A stretch of 64,000 bases of DNA from an uncultured Candidatus Melainabacteria bacterium. GTDB taxonomy: Bacteria; Cyanobacteriota; Vampirovibrionia; Gastranaerophilales; Gastranaerophilaceae. Both the position numbers and the translations under genes were made by a program. The notes below the pieces were generated by a model, which was not told the DNA's origin, searched no databases, and saw nothing but the letters and a program-made list of their open reading frames with translations. Location of the stretch: contig CAKUTH010000001.1 in NCBI GenBank assembly GCA_934691935.1, forward strand, positions 186,001 through 250,000, read 5' to 3'. Of this stretch, positions 8,611 through 17,745 are shown piece after piece (within the stretch, counting starts at the first letter, position 1; each line of letters opens with the position of its first letter).

Positions 8611-9552
8611 ATGAAAGAATTTTTAAAAACTAAAAGAGTTACTTACAACTTAATGTCATTTACAGCATTTAAAGCGCTCGTATTATTCTCTGAACTAGTT
8701 AAAAGTCCAAAATCATACAGAGAAATATGTGATATATTTTACAACCATCCATATTTGAGAGAACAAATTTCAATTGATACCTTTAGAGTATACATGAATT
8801 CACTAAAGCGTTTCGGATGCGAAGTTAACAGAGTAAAAGGTGACGACAAGGAATCTAGATATTATATTTCCTCACACCCCTTTGAACTAAAATATTCTAA
8901 AGAACAACTCCAAAGTGCATTGAAAATTTTCAAAAACCTTGTAAAAAACATGGATATTGAAGAACTTTTAATGATGGAAGAATTCCTTGAAAAAATAGGA
9001 TGTTACATTAAAAACGAAGACTTTATAAATGAAGTTAAAAAAATTTCTTTACTAAAAGATATTAACAAAAACATCTTAAAAAGCCTGATTGACTGTTGCA
9101 AAAACAAAAATCAGATTATAATTACATACTTATCTCCAAATTCTGGAAATAAAAAAATGGAATTAATTGCTGACAAAATCGAAATTGACAACGGCAAAAT
9201 ATATTTATACGGTACTAATTTCGAATATAAACAGTATGGAAGTTTTTTGCTCAGCAGAATTAAAAAAATTGACGAAATAAAAGATGAAAAAACCATGCCT
9301 GCAGGTCTGGTAGAGATTGAAGTAACGTATGAACTTTATCACACAAACAATTTTCAGCCTGAAAGTTATGAAAAAATAATAAACAAAAACGATGACAAAC
9401 TCACTATTAACGCAAAAACTTCAAACACATTTTTGCTAACACAAAGATTGTTATCATTTGGAAGTAATTGTAAAATTATTTCTCCTGAAAATTTCAAAAA
9501 CGAGTTTGTTACACTACTAAAAGATATGAAAGCGGGGTACTGCTGTGACTAA
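8611..9552 (+). CDS. WYL-domain transcriptional regulator
   Basis: Probable DNA-binding, ligand-responsive regulator. Residues 15-90 form a winged helix-turn-helix-like region with a second-helix segment rich in basic residues. The middle, about residues 165-225, matches a WYL domain (IITYLSPNSGNKK, then GKIYLYGTNFEYKQYGSFLLSRIKKI). The last 40 residues resemble the C-terminal extension of such regulators. The ligand is unknown. It overlaps a second member of the same type by 8 nt, so the pair may act as a heteromer. Two inverted repeats just upstream are candidate sites for autoregulation. Confidence 0.7.
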   Translation: MKEFLKTKRVTYNLMSFTAFKALVLFSELVKSPKSYREICDIFYNHPYLREQISIDTFRVYMNSLKRFGCEVNRVKGDDKESRYYISSHPFELKYSKEQLQSALKIFKNLVKNMDIEELLMMEEFLEKIGCYIKNEDFINEVKKISLLKDINKNILKSLIDCCKNKNQIIITYLSPNSGNKKMELIADKIEIDNGKIYLYGTNFEYKQYGSFLLSRIKKIDEIKDEKTMPAGLVEIEVTYELYHTNNFQPESYEKIINKNDDKLTINAKTSNTFLLTQRLLSFGSNCKIISPENFKNEFVTLLKDMKAGYCCD

Positions 9553-10471
9553 AAAAACACCTGAAAAATGTAATGAATCTTGTATTAAAATGTTTGAATT
9601 TTTAAAAAACTTATATCAAGGTGAAGTTGATTTTGACTGGACTATTAACCATTTTTCTGACGGTCAATACGACGGCACTTCAAACACACACGTCACATTA
9701 AACAAGTATTTAAACGCTTTGAAAATTTTTGGAGTTAAAGTAAAAAAAATAAACGGCAAATATCATTTACAAAGCCCTTATTACAAAATAAAATTTGACC
9801 TTAACGACATTAAAAGTATCCATGCCTTAAAAAAGGCGAGTGAGGCATTGCCAAACGGGAAGAACAAAACTAATTGCAAAAATTTTATCGCTGAATTAGA
9901 AAAAAGATTTGACGAAACTTCTCAAAATCTTGCTCAAATTGAAGCCAACAATCAATCTGAAGATATGGAATTTTATCATGCAGAAATGTTGAAACAAATT
10001 AGGATGTGCGAACAGTATTGTCAGGATAATCAAAAATTAGAAATCACATTTACAGATGATAAAGACAACGAGATAAACCTTCTTGCCTCTCCGCTTGAAA
10101 CAGTTTATCTCAAACGCAGAATTTGCTTGAAGGTTTTAGGCACAAATGGCAGCAGAGTTTACGAGATACCTATAGACAACATCAAATCAATAAAACAATT
10201 GCCAACCAGCGCAAACAAAAATTCTATGCCAACAACAATTGTCTATAGAATAAAAAACAGACTTGCCAAAAATTATCGCCTTAGGGATTGGGAAAAACTT
10301 CAAACAATAGAACCCGACGGAAGCCATGTTATTGTAAACAAAGATGAGGATTTTGACGTATTTTTACACAGAGTAATGAGATACGGCAAGGAATGTTCAA
10401 TAATTTCTCCAAAATTTATAAAAGATGAAATGATTGACTTAATTAATAAAACTTTATCTAACTATCAATAA
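9545..10471 (+). CDS. WYL-like transcriptional regulator, diverged paralogue
   Basis: Same layout as its neighbour: an N-terminal helix-turn-helix-like part (residues 15-75, with SNTHVTLNKYLNALKIFGV resembling the neighbour's DTFRVYMNSLKRFG block), a central WYL-like strand region (LEITFTDDKDNEINLLASP, then RRICLKVLG) and a C-terminal tail ending CSIISPKFIKDEM, close to the neighbour's CKIISPENFKNEF. The start is GTG, preceded by GCGGGG, and overlaps the upstream stop by 8 nt. It ends 27 nt before dnaE. Sequence drift in the WYL core suggests a different or lost ligand. Confidence 0.65.
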   Translation: MTKKTPEKCNESCIKMFEFLKNLYQGEVDFDWTINHFSDGQYDGTSNTHVTLNKYLNALKIFGVKVKKINGKYHLQSPYYKIKFDLNDIKSIHALKKASEALPNGKNKTNCKNFIAELEKRFDETSQNLAQIEANNQSEDMEFYHAEMLKQIRMCEQYCQDNQKLEITFTDDKDNEINLLASPLETVYLKRRICLKVLGTNGSRVYEIPIDNIKSIKQLPTSANKNSMPTTIVYRIKNRLAKNYRLRDWEKLQTIEPDGSHVIVNKDEDFDVFLHRVMRYGKECSIISPKFIKDEMIDLINKTLSNYQ

Positions 10472-10483
10472 AGATTGTTTGTA

Positions 10484-10492
10484 TGTTAAAAT
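10484..10492 (+). promoter_or_regulatory. Extended -10 promoter of dnaE, leaderless type
   Basis: A TG-T extended -10 TAAAAT (10487-10492) ends 6 nt before the dnaE ATG. There is no Shine-Dalgarno and no convincing -35. Confidence 0.45.
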
Positions 10493-10498
10493 TCTGTT

Positions 10499-13400
10499 AT
10501 GGCTGAAAATATTCAAGTAGTACCATTACATGTCCACACCGAATATTCACTGTTAGACGGTGCTATTCGTGTGTCTGACCTTGTTAATTTTGCGAAAGAA
10601 AATAACATGCCTGCTGTAGCAATCACAGATCACGGCGTTATGTATGGTGATATGGAGCTTTATACAACAGCAAAAGAAGCTGGAATTAAACCGATTTTAG
10701 GCTGTGAGTTTTATGTGCACGATGGCGACATCGAAAAACACGACAAAAATAACAACCCTTGCTATCACCTTGTTTTATTAGCAAAGGATAAAGCTGGTTA
10801 CGCAAATATCATAAAACTTACATCTGTTGCTTGGTGCAAAGGTCGATATGTAAAACCTCGTATTAACTGGGAACTTATTAAAGAACACCACGAAGGCTTA
10901 ATTTGTCTTTCAGCCTGTCTTGGTGGGGAAGTTTTGCAACATTTGATTAAAAATGAAGTAGAAAAAGCCAAAGAAGTTGCGAAACGATATAAAGATTTAT
11001 TCGGAGATGATTACTACATAGAACTACAAGACCACGGACTTGATGAGCAAAAACGAACAAATCCACAGCTTATTCAAATTGCCAAAGAACTTGGGATTAA
11101 AATGGTCATCACTAACGACTCGCACTACCTCAGACGCGAAGACGCTGATATGCATGACACACTTCTTTGCATGCAAACAAATAGCGACAAAGATGACCCG
11201 AATAGATTTCACTTCGCAAATAACGAATTTTATGTAAAAACGGCAAGTCAGCTCAGAGATTCTTTCAGCTGGATGGATGCCGAAACATTTGAAGAATGTA
11301 TAAAAAACACAAACGATATTGCTGAAAAATGTCATTTGACCCTTGAACTTGGCAAAAGCCCGCTTCCTGACTATGAAGTTCCAAAAGGATATGATATTAA
11401 CTCGTATCTGGAACACCTCGTTTATGAGGGTACTAAAAAACGTTATGGCGAAATTTCTCCTGACATGAAAGAGCGTATTGATTACGAACTTGGTGTTATT
11501 TCTCAAATGGGATTTTCCGCATACTTTTTAATTACTTGGGACTTTATTCATTATGCTAAAACCCACGGAATACCAGTTGGCCCAGGCAGAGGATCCGCTG
11601 CGGGTTCTGTTGTAGCCTACGCCCTTGAAATTACAGATTTGGACCCTATCAAGCATAAACTTTTGTTTGAAAGATTTTTGAATCCAGAACGTTTTACCAT
11701 GCCCGATATTGATATTGACTTTTGTATTGAACGCCGTGGTGAAGTAATCGACTATGTTACACGCAAATACGGCGAGGACAGAGTTTGCCAAATTATCACT
11801 TTTGGAACATACGCTGCAAAAGCGGCATTCAAGGGCATTGCAAGAATTTTAAAAATTCCGTTTTCAGAAAGTAACCGCCTTGCAAGCTTGATTGACCCTG
11901 CAATTGAACTTGCGCTCAGCATAAATGACAAAGCAAAAACCCTAAAACAGGCGATGCAATACGACGGTTCTGAGCTTAAAGCTCTTTACGATAAAGATGA
12001 ACAAATCGTTTGTGGCGATCCGCTAGAAGGTAAAACAGTCGGCATGAAAAAACTTATTGATCTTGCCATAGGAATTGAAGGAATTAAAAACAACACTGGT
12101 ACTCACGCCGCTGGGGTAATTATCGCGCCAAAACCATTGGATGAAATCCTGCCTGTACAACCGTCTAAAGATGGCATTATTCAAACAGGTTACCCGCCAC
12201 ATGATGTTACTGAAGTATTAAGTCTTTTAAAAATGGACTTTTTGGGACTTCGAAACCTTACAACTATCTACAAAACAGTAGACATGATTGAAAAACGCCA
12301 AGGTATAAAACTGGCGATAAACGACATTCCACTTGATGATAAGCCTACTTATGAAATGTTGATGAAAGGCGATACAGACGGTGTGTTCCAGCTTGAATCT
12401 CAAGGGATGAAAAACCTTGTAAAAAAACTTAAACCAGACGTTTTTGAAGATTTAGGTGCTCTTGTTGCTTTGTTCCGTCCAGGGCCATTGGATTCTGGCA
12501 TGGTAGATGACTTTGTAGAAAGAAAACATGGACGTCAAGCAATTACTTACGCTCACCCGCTTTTAGAACCTGTGTTAAAAGATACGTATGGAACAATCGT
12601 TTATCAAGAACAAATCATGCAGGTTTTCCAAGTTTTGGCAGACTATTCTCTTGGACAAGCGGATATGGTCAGACGTATGATGGGTAAGAAAAAAGTCGAC
12701 GAAATGGAAAAGCAAAAAGGCAAATTCATTGAACGTTCGGCTCAACACGGCATGACATCTAAAGATGCAGTAGCCTTATTTAACCAAATTTTGTCATTTG
12801 CTTCATACTGTTTTAACAGATCTCACTCCGCAGCGTACGCATTTGTAGCATATCAAACAGCTTATTTAAAATGCCACTATCCTGTAGAATACTTATCTGC
12901 ACTTTTATCAAGTGTATCTAGTGACGCCGAAAAAACTCAGTTATATATTGAAGAAGCACTAAAAAAGGGGATTAAAGTTCTTCCGCCAGACATAAATCAT
13001 TCACTTTCTAGTTTTACACCAGACGGCGACAATATTAGATTTGGACTTGCCTCAATCAAACAAGTTGGGGAAGGTGTGATTGAAGAAATTATCAAAGAAC
13101 GCGAAGAAAACGGTGATTTTAAATCAATTTATGATTATATAAAACGTCTGGATATAAAATGTTCAAACAAAAAAACGCTTGAAGGATTGATTAAAGCAGG
13201 GGCTTTTGCAAATATTGAAAAAAGTCGCAAACAACTGATGGATAATATTGAATATATTACATCAACAGCATCAAAAGAAAGCAAAGCAAAAGAATCTGGT
13301 CAAGGCAGTCTATTTGACATGCTCGGAGATACATCAGCCATTGAGGACGCGAAATTTCAATTATCTGGCTCTGATGAAGAATATGATGCAAGAACTTTGC

Positions 13401-14047
13401 AGAACTTTGAAAAAGAATTTTTAGGTTTTTATATCACAAGCCATCCATTGTCTACTATTCGCGACAAGTTACCATTCTTAATGACACACAAAATATCAGA
13501 AATTCACGGTTTGCAAAACGACACTTTGGTAACGATTTGCGGGCTTGTCACTGCAACAAAACAAATTCCGACCAAAAAAGATCCGTCAAAATTCATCAGA
13601 TTTGTCACAATTGAGGATTTAAGCGGAAAAATTGACGTTATAGCATTTAACAACAAAATTGTTGAATATGGGAATTATTTACAGAATGAACAAAGAGTAA
13701 TCGTTTCTGGCAAGGTTAGCAGGCGCACGGAAGACGAACCACCTTCATTACTTGTAGAAAATGTAAAAACAGTCGACAATTCCAATATATTCACGATTAA
13801 ATTATTAGATGAGATAAAATATGAAGAATTGCATGCCTTAAAAAACATTTTATGTGAGCATGCTGGTTCTGATCCTGTAACTTTTGTTGTCAAAGATTTG
13901 GATGGCAACGACGTAAAGATTTTAACGGCATCAATTTTTTGGGTAGAAAGTTCAAATGAGCTCTCAAACAAATTGAAAAAACACTTTGGCGAAAGGATTG
14001 ATATAAATATTCGTTCACTTGATGCCAAAGAACCAGTGGCAATTTAA
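10499..14047 (+). CDS. dnaE: DNA polymerase III alpha subunit
   Basis: Replicative polymerase of the DnaE1 type, 1182 residues. The N-terminal PHP domain opens with HVHTEYSLLDG. The palm carries the catalytic aspartates in PDIDIDF (D403, D405) and MDFLGL (D580). The tudor/finger region, helix-hairpin-helix and an OB-fold (near 1000-1080) follow. In many cyanobacteria dnaE is split by an intein inserted before the Cys of YCFNKSHS. Here the equivalent YCFNRSHS (Cys 771) is uninterrupted and the gene is whole. Transcription probably starts at the ATG. A tRNA-Gly follows 62 nt later with its own promoter. Confidence 0.97.
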   Translation: MAENIQVVPLHVHTEYSLLDGAIRVSDLVNFAKENNMPAVAITDHGVMYGDMELYTTAKEAGIKPILGCEFYVHDGDIEKHDKNNNPCYHLVLLAKDKAGYANIIKLTSVAWCKGRYVKPRINWELIKEHHEGLICLSACLGGEVLQHLIKNEVEKAKEVAKRYKDLFGDDYYIELQDHGLDEQKRTNPQLIQIAKELGIKMVITNDSHYLRREDADMHDTLLCMQTNSDKDDPNRFHFANNEFYVKTASQLRDSFSWMDAETFEECIKNTNDIAEKCHLTLELGKSPLPDYEVPKGYDINSYLEHLVYEGTKKRYGEISPDMKERIDYELGVISQMGFSAYFLITWDFIHYAKTHGIPVGPGRGSAAGSVVAYALEITDLDPIKHKLLFERFLNPERFTMPDIDIDFCIERRGEVIDYVTRKYGEDRVCQIITFGTYAAKAAFKGIARILKIPFSESNRLASLIDPAIELALSINDKAKTLKQAMQYDGSELKALYDKDEQIVCGDPLEGKTVGMKKLIDLAIGIEGIKNNTGTHAAGVIIAPKPLDEILPVQPSKDGIIQTGYPPHDVTEVLSLLKMDFLGLRNLTTIYKTVDMIEKRQGIKLAINDIPLDDKPTYEMLMKGDTDGVFQLESQGMKNLVKKLKPDVFEDLGALVALFRPGPLDSGMVDDFVERKHGRQAITYAHPLLEPVLKDTYGTIVYQEQIMQVFQVLADYSLGQADMVRRMMGKKKVDEMEKQKGKFIERSAQHGMTSKDAVALFNQILSFASYCFNRSHSAAYAFVAYQTAYLKCHYPVEYLSALLSSVSSDAEKTQLYIEEALKKGIKVLPPDINHSLSSFTPDGDNIRFGLASIKQVGEGVIEEIIKEREENGDFKSIYDYIKRLDIKCSNKKTLEGLIKAGAFANIEKSRKQLMDNIEYITSTASKESKAKESGQGSLFDMLGDTSAIEDAKFQLSGSDEEYDARTLQNFEKEFLGFYITSHPLSTIRDKLPFLMTHKISEIHGLQNDTLVTICGLVTATKQIPTKKDPSKFIRFVTIEDLSGKIDVIAFNNKIVEYGNYLQNEQRVIVSGKVSRRTEDEPPSLLVENVKTVDNSNIFTIKLLDEIKYEELHALKNILCEHAGSDPVTFVVKDLDGNDVKILTASIFWVESSNELSNKLKKHFGERIDINIRSLDAKEPVAI

Positions 14048-14065
14048 GAAAATTAGAAAAAACGC

Positions 14066-14093
14066 TTGCAATTTATTTTTGTCCATGTATAAT
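14066..14093 (+). promoter_or_regulatory. Promoter of tRNA-Gly
   Basis: TTGCAA (14066-14071), a 16-nt spacer and a perfect TATAAT (14088-14093). Transcription should start about 7-10 nt before the mature tRNA end at 14110. Confidence 0.75.
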
Positions 14094-14109
14094 AAAGAAG
14101 TAACCCGAT

Positions 14110-14181
14110 GCGGGGGTAATTCAGTGGTAGAATGCTTCCTTGCCAAGGAAGATGTCGCGAGTTCGAGCCTCGTCTCCCGCT
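14110..14181 (+). tRNA. tRNA-Gly(GCC)
   Basis: A complete cloverleaf of 72 nt. The acceptor GCGGGGG pairs with CTCCCGC with one G-U, the anticodon loop TTGCCAA gives GCC, and the T loop is TTCGAGC. The 3' CCA is not encoded. It has its own promoter and a terminator directly after. Confidence 0.95.
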
Positions 14182-14219
14182 AATTAAAAAGACTCACTTT
14201 AAGGTGGGTCTTTTTAATT
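14182..14219 (+). terminator. Rho-independent terminator after tRNA-Gly
   Basis: AAAAAGACTCAC pairs with GGTGGGTCTTTTT around a short loop, with one G-U pair, and ends in a T run. The A run on the opposite side makes it bidirectional, so it also suits the convergent operon ending at 14323. Positions 14220-14322 show no further gene. Confidence 0.85.
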
Positions 14220-14322
14220 AGCTTGATGATAGTGACGAGAAGCTCGATTTTTGAGTTCGGCGACCTGCGAGCAAGACACGAGCCTCACCACTTCATAAAA
14301 GAGAACTAGATTTATTGAGTTT

Positions 14323-14664
14323 TTACCATTTTTTAAAAACAAAAAATACTGCCAAAATTATAAAAACAAATCCCACAAGGTAGTTCCAGCGAAATTCTTC
14401 TTTTAAATAGAGGACAGAAAATACGCTAAAAACAATTAACGTTATAACTTCTTGTATAGTCTTTAGTTGTGTTGCATTATATACTTCATGCCCAATTCTA
14501 TTTGCAGGTACTTGAAAACAATATTCAAAAAAGGCAATCCCCCAACTCACAAGAATAACAATCCACAATGCAGTTGACTTGTGACGTAAATGACCATACC
14601 ACGCAAATGTCATGAATACGTTTGAAATTGTAAGCATTAAAATCGGTGCAATGTGTTTTATCAT
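14323..14664 (-). CDS. DUF486/DMT-like small membrane protein
   Basis: Four-helix membrane protein of 113 residues, in the DUF486 family of the drug/metabolite transporter superfamily. Recognised from SNVFMTFAWYGHL near the N-terminus, FFEYCFQVPANRIGHE in the middle and QLKTIQEVITLIVF. No transport substrate is known for the family. Its ATG overlaps the upstream GT8 stop as ATGA, so translation is coupled. It is the last gene of a four-gene minus-strand operon. Confidence 0.9.
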   Translation of the reverse strand: MIKHIAPILMLTISNVFMTFAWYGHLRHKSTALWIVILVSWGIAFFEYCFQVPANRIGHEVYNATQLKTIQEVITLIVFSVFSVLYLKEEFRWNYLVGFVFIILAVFFVFKKW

Positions 14665-15674
14665 GGTTTAATTGTATTATGAAAACCCATTTTTTCAAAC
14701 ATGAATTTTAGGTAAGATAAATGCCATATATATTGTAGCTTCCTATATTCACATATGTCTAAATAATATTTTTTTATACCTTTTAGAGCATAATAATGTT
14801 TGTACCACCACAGACCTGAAGAATTCCAGCTTTTATAATAAGCTCGATATGTGTTTGAATAATCTGCAGGATAATGCCATGGTTTGATAGGTCCAATATA
14901 GTGAACTATTCCAACATCTTTTGTCACAACAGGTATTGTATTAAAAAATGTGTTCCATTTTTTAGGAAGTGATTTTATTTTTCCATTCAATAATATGTTT
15001 ATCAAGTCTTGATCTGGATATTTAAAAACAAAATTTGCAGAACCTGTGTCAACAAAACGACTTCTGTTATTTTTAACAAATAACAGTAACTGCTCTACCA
15101 TATTTGCTTTTCTCCATTTATCTAAATCAATTACGATAACACCTGAATTATAATATCCATTTTTTAAAGAAAATTTGTCAAGATAGTATGTTTGTTCTCT
15201 GTCCAAAACCAATCCCGCCAAATTATCACCCAAATCAGCATTATAAAGCTCTTTTAAATCACTAAACACACAAATATCACTATCTAAATAAATAACTCTA
15301 TGAATGTTTTTGGGCAACAAATCAGGTAGCAAAATTCTTGCCATTGCAATTTTGGTAATATGCCCTGGATTAAATCCAGTAAAAGTTTCACCATCATCAA
15401 TAACACTTGTATCAATGTTTATAAACTCAATACTCTGCCCTCTATCAATGACATACTTTTCCATTCTTGCTTTATTTTTCTCTGTCACATTATTTTCTAC
15501 TATATAAAAGTTGTAATGCGAATTTGAATCATTATTTTGCAAGATAGAATTTATCGCGAGCATCGTAAACAACGGATAATTATTATCTATAGAAAACACT
15601 ACATTAATTTCTTGTGCAAACGCAAAAATCGGCACAACAAACATAATAGCTATTGAAATTAAAAGTTTTTTCAT
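14661..15674 (-). CDS. Family 8 glycosyltransferase with a signal peptide
   Basis: GT8 fold enzyme: INVVFSIDNNY near residue 24, ARILLPDLLP near 112 and the metal-binding DxD in VIYLDSDICVF near 130. GLVLD and a C-terminal WNTFFNT...HYIGPIKPWHY block match the LgtC/glycogenin-type family, where the His of HYIGP helps bind metal. Unusually, residues 1-21 form a classical signal peptide (MKKLLISIAIMF...AFA followed by QE). GT8 enzymes normally use cytosolic nucleotide sugars, so export is odd. The gene is joined by ATGA overlaps to an MFS transporter upstream and DUF486 downstream. Confidence 0.85.
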   Translation of the reverse strand: MKKLLISIAIMFVVPIFAFAQEINVVFSIDNNYPLFTMLAINSILQNNDSNSHYNFYIVENNVTEKNKARMEKYVIDRGQSIEFINIDTSVIDDGETFTGFNPGHITKIAMARILLPDLLPKNIHRVIYLDSDICVFSDLKELYNADLGDNLAGLVLDREQTYYLDKFSLKNGYYNSGVIVIDLDKWRKANMVEQLLLFVKNNRSRFVDTGSANFVFKYPDQDLINILLNGKIKSLPKKWNTFFNTIPVVTKDVGIVHYIGPIKPWHYPADYSNTYRAYYKSWNSSGLWWYKHYYALKGIKKYYLDICEYRKLQYIWHLSYLKFMFEKMGFHNTIKP

Positions 15675-16885
15675 TCCTTAGTCCTTAATTTAGTTATCCT
15701 TACCATAAAATATGAACCCGTAATTAAAAATACCGCAAAAGCAATTACAAAGAATTGGGTTAGACCACTCTTTTCAATAAAAAATTTCGAAGATATTAAA
15801 ACAAATGCAGCCAAAACTCTTGAGACAAAATTATTAAATGCCATTAATGTTCCACGCTTTTCTATAGTTACAAACTTATGAATTCTGCTCACATGCAAAA
15901 TCGTAAATACAACTTGCACACCTATTATAAGACAAATCAAAATTAGCAACATCAAAATTAATGCTATATTGTTTGATAATAGTATATAAAATACGAAAAC
16001 AAAACCTAACACATAAAGCATAAATAAAGGTATAACAAGTTTGTTAATATCAAAATTTCTTAGCAACTTTCCTGCCACAATTCCTGACAAAGCTCTTACG
16101 GCATGGTTCGAAAATGCTACAACACCAAATAAAACAATCGGGAAAAGTGCACTTTGCATTAATGGCTGGAAACTCAACGCAAACAATATCGAAAAAGAAG
16201 TTAACAAACCTGAATAAAATACATAGTAACTTATAGAAACATTTTTACACAAATCTTTTGACACACTAAAGAAAGATTTTAGCTTTTGACAAATAGAGTC
16301 TAATTTTCGAGGTACAGATTTTATCTGCGGTAAAGACATTACTAAAAATACACTCAACAATACTAAAATTATTTCTGAAAATATAACGATTTTAGAACCG
16401 AGTTTGGAATACATATAAGTTCCAATAATTCCACCAACAGCAGTTCCAAAAGATAAATAAAAGTTTAAATATCCATAATATTTCACCATTGATTGCTTTT
16501 GCTGTTTTAACGTCAGATAGTCATATAAATATCCTGACATGGCATTATCCATCATGACTTTTGATATTGCAAAAAGCATTTCACCAGCCATTATTACGAA
16601 ATATCCATGAAAAAATAGCCATGCCGTATAAAAACCCACAAATATCAAAAATGAAGTTATCAAAAGATTTTTGCGAGGAATTGTATCAGAAAGATAACCA
16701 ATCGGGATTTCAGAAATTATAGCTGTTAAATAAAATATACCTTGAAAAAAGAATAATTCTTTAACAGTTAAGCCATTTTCCTGATAAAAAAGGAGCATGA
16801 CAGGTGATAATAAAAGAATAGCCCGCAAAAACAATGCCATATTAAATTTTATAATATTTACATCAAAACTTTTCGTCATCTTCAC
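15671..16885 (-). CDS. Major facilitator superfamily transporter
   Basis: A 404-residue protein with about 12 transmembrane helices. The loop between helices 2 and 3 reads IPIGYLSDTIPRKN, the MFS signature for cytoplasmic loop 2-3. The C-terminal half repeats the fold. Substrate unknown; resemblance is to drug/sugar efflux-type members. It shares 4-nt overlaps with the membrane protein upstream and the GT8 downstream, so all three are made together, which may point to handling of a sugar or glycoconjugate. Confidence 0.85.
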   Translation of the reverse strand: MKMTKSFDVNIIKFNMALFLRAILLLSPVMLLFYQENGLTVKELFFFQGIFYLTAIISEIPIGYLSDTIPRKNLLITSFLIFVGFYTAWLFFHGYFVIMAGEMLFAISKVMMDNAMSGYLYDYLTLKQQKQSMVKYYGYLNFYLSFGTAVGGIIGTYMYSKLGSKIVIFSEIILVLLSVFLVMSLPQIKSVPRKLDSICQKLKSFFSVSKDLCKNVSISYYVFYSGLLTSFSILFALSFQPLMQSALFPIVLFGVVAFSNHAVRALSGIVAGKLLRNFDINKLVIPLFMLYVLGFVFVFYILLSNNIALILMLLILICLIIGVQVVFTILHVSRIHKFVTIEKRGTLMAFNNFVSRVLAAFVLISSKFFIEKSGLTQFFVIAFAVFLITGSYFMVRITKLRTKE

Positions 16886-17355
16886 CCTATAAAATACAAA
16901 TACTTAACAACCAAATATAGAATTGGCACACAACAGGCTAGCGCATAATATTGCCTCTTTTGCCTTTTTTCAACAAAATTCACAATACATGCAACACTCA
17001 TCACGGCTAACATAAAACATAATATAATAATAGACTCTTTCAAGCCGTATGCATTATGTTTTTCTTGTATACATTCAAATTCAAACATGATTAACGAGTA
17101 AGTTAGAAATAACAACAACCCTTTATACCAATGATAAAATTTTTTATAATCTTTTATTATAGTTCCAACAATCAGCAAAACAACAGTTAATAACACTGTT
17201 ACTGGCAAAACATACACTGGAATATCACAAAACACAATCACAGGAAGCCACAATATAGTACCTAAAATAGCTACCCAATCATGATTACCTACCCCAACAA
17301 GCAATATTGCAAGAACGACAATACCAACCAAACTTAATATAATTTTCTTCATCAA
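16882..17355 (-). CDS. Unknown integral membrane protein (157 aa)
   Basis: Not recognised. Five hydrophobic segments are visible: residues 4-22, 28-40, 48-66, 82-96 and 108-125, with a further stretch near the C-terminus. The N-terminus is MMKKIIL, so the start may be at the second Met. An AAAGG lies about 12 nt upstream. First gene of a four-gene operon whose members all overlap by 4 nt; a promoter stands at 17402-17431. Confidence 0.7.
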   Translation of the reverse strand: MMKKIILSLVGIVVLAILLVGVGNHDWVAILGTILWLPVIVFCDIPVYVLPVTVLLTVVLLIVGTIIKDYKKFYHWYKGLLLFLTYSLIMFEFECIQEKHNAYGLKESIIILCFMLAVMSVACIVNFVEKRQKRQYYALACCVPILYLVVKYLYFIG

Positions 17356-17401
17356 AACTCAAACCTTTTCCAATGGAAGCTATGTACATCACACCCAAAG
17401 T

Positions 17402-17431
17402 ATTATATACATAGATGATTGAATTATGCAA
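17402..17431 (-). promoter_or_regulatory. Promoter of the membrane protein-MFS-GT8-DUF486 operon
   Basis: On the minus strand: TTGCAT (17426-17431), an 18-nt spacer and TATAAT (17402-17407). This gives a leader of about 40 nt. Confidence 0.6.
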
Positions 17432-17469
17432 GCAAAATGCTAAAAATAAACAAAAAAAAGAAAAAGCTC

Positions 17470-17498
17470 TTGACAGTTAATTTTTTTTTTACTAGAAT
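17470..17498 (+). promoter_or_regulatory. Promoter of the tRNA Thr-Thr-Tyr run
   Basis: Perfect -35 TTGACA (17470-17475), 17-nt spacer containing a T tract, and -10 TAGAAT (17493-17498). It is the best promoter match in the window and lies 15 nt before the first tRNA. Confidence 0.8.
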
Positions 17499-17512
17499 AA
17501 GAAATGTGACTT

Positions 17513-17584
17513 GCCGACTTGGCTCAATGGTAGAGCAACGGTTTTGTAAACCGTAGGTTGTAGGTTCGATTCCTATAGTCGGCA
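17513..17584 (+). tRNA. tRNA-Thr(TGT)
   Basis: 72-nt cloverleaf. Acceptor GCCGACT pairs with AGTCGGC, the anticodon loop TTTGTAA gives TGT, and the T loop is TTCGATT. No encoded CCA. Followed by an AT-rich palindrome (CTTAAAAATT, T, AATTTTTAAG at 17591-17611) before the next tRNA. Confidence 0.95.
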
Positions 17585-17652
17585 TTTTTTCTTAAAAATT
17601 TAATTTTTAAGATGTGCACCCCGAGGACACACTCAGTGCAGAGCTAATGAAA

Positions 17653-17724
17653 GCCTTTGTGGCGCAGGGGTAGCGCACTCCCTTGGTAAGGGAGAGGCCA
17701 CGGGTTCAAATCCCGTCAAAGGCA
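17653..17724 (+). tRNA. tRNA-Thr(GGT)
   Basis: 72-nt cloverleaf. Acceptor GCCTTTG pairs with CAAAGGC, the anticodon loop TTGGTAA gives GGT, and the T loop is TTCAAAT. No encoded CCA. Second of two threonine isoacceptors in the run. Confidence 0.95.
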
Positions 17725-17745
17725 AATTTATTGAAAATTAAATAT

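Noticed and set aside
11024..11506. A 160-codon minus-strand frame inside dnaE
   Set aside because: The plus strand encodes a conserved part of DnaE; the opposite frame looks like a chance opening.
14220..14322. A possible third copy of the tRNA-downstream hairpin repeat
   Set aside because: It follows a tRNA terminator and has a CGAG/CTCG hairpin and GC-rich tail, but the ACAAG stem and AACC/GGTT outer stem are absent.
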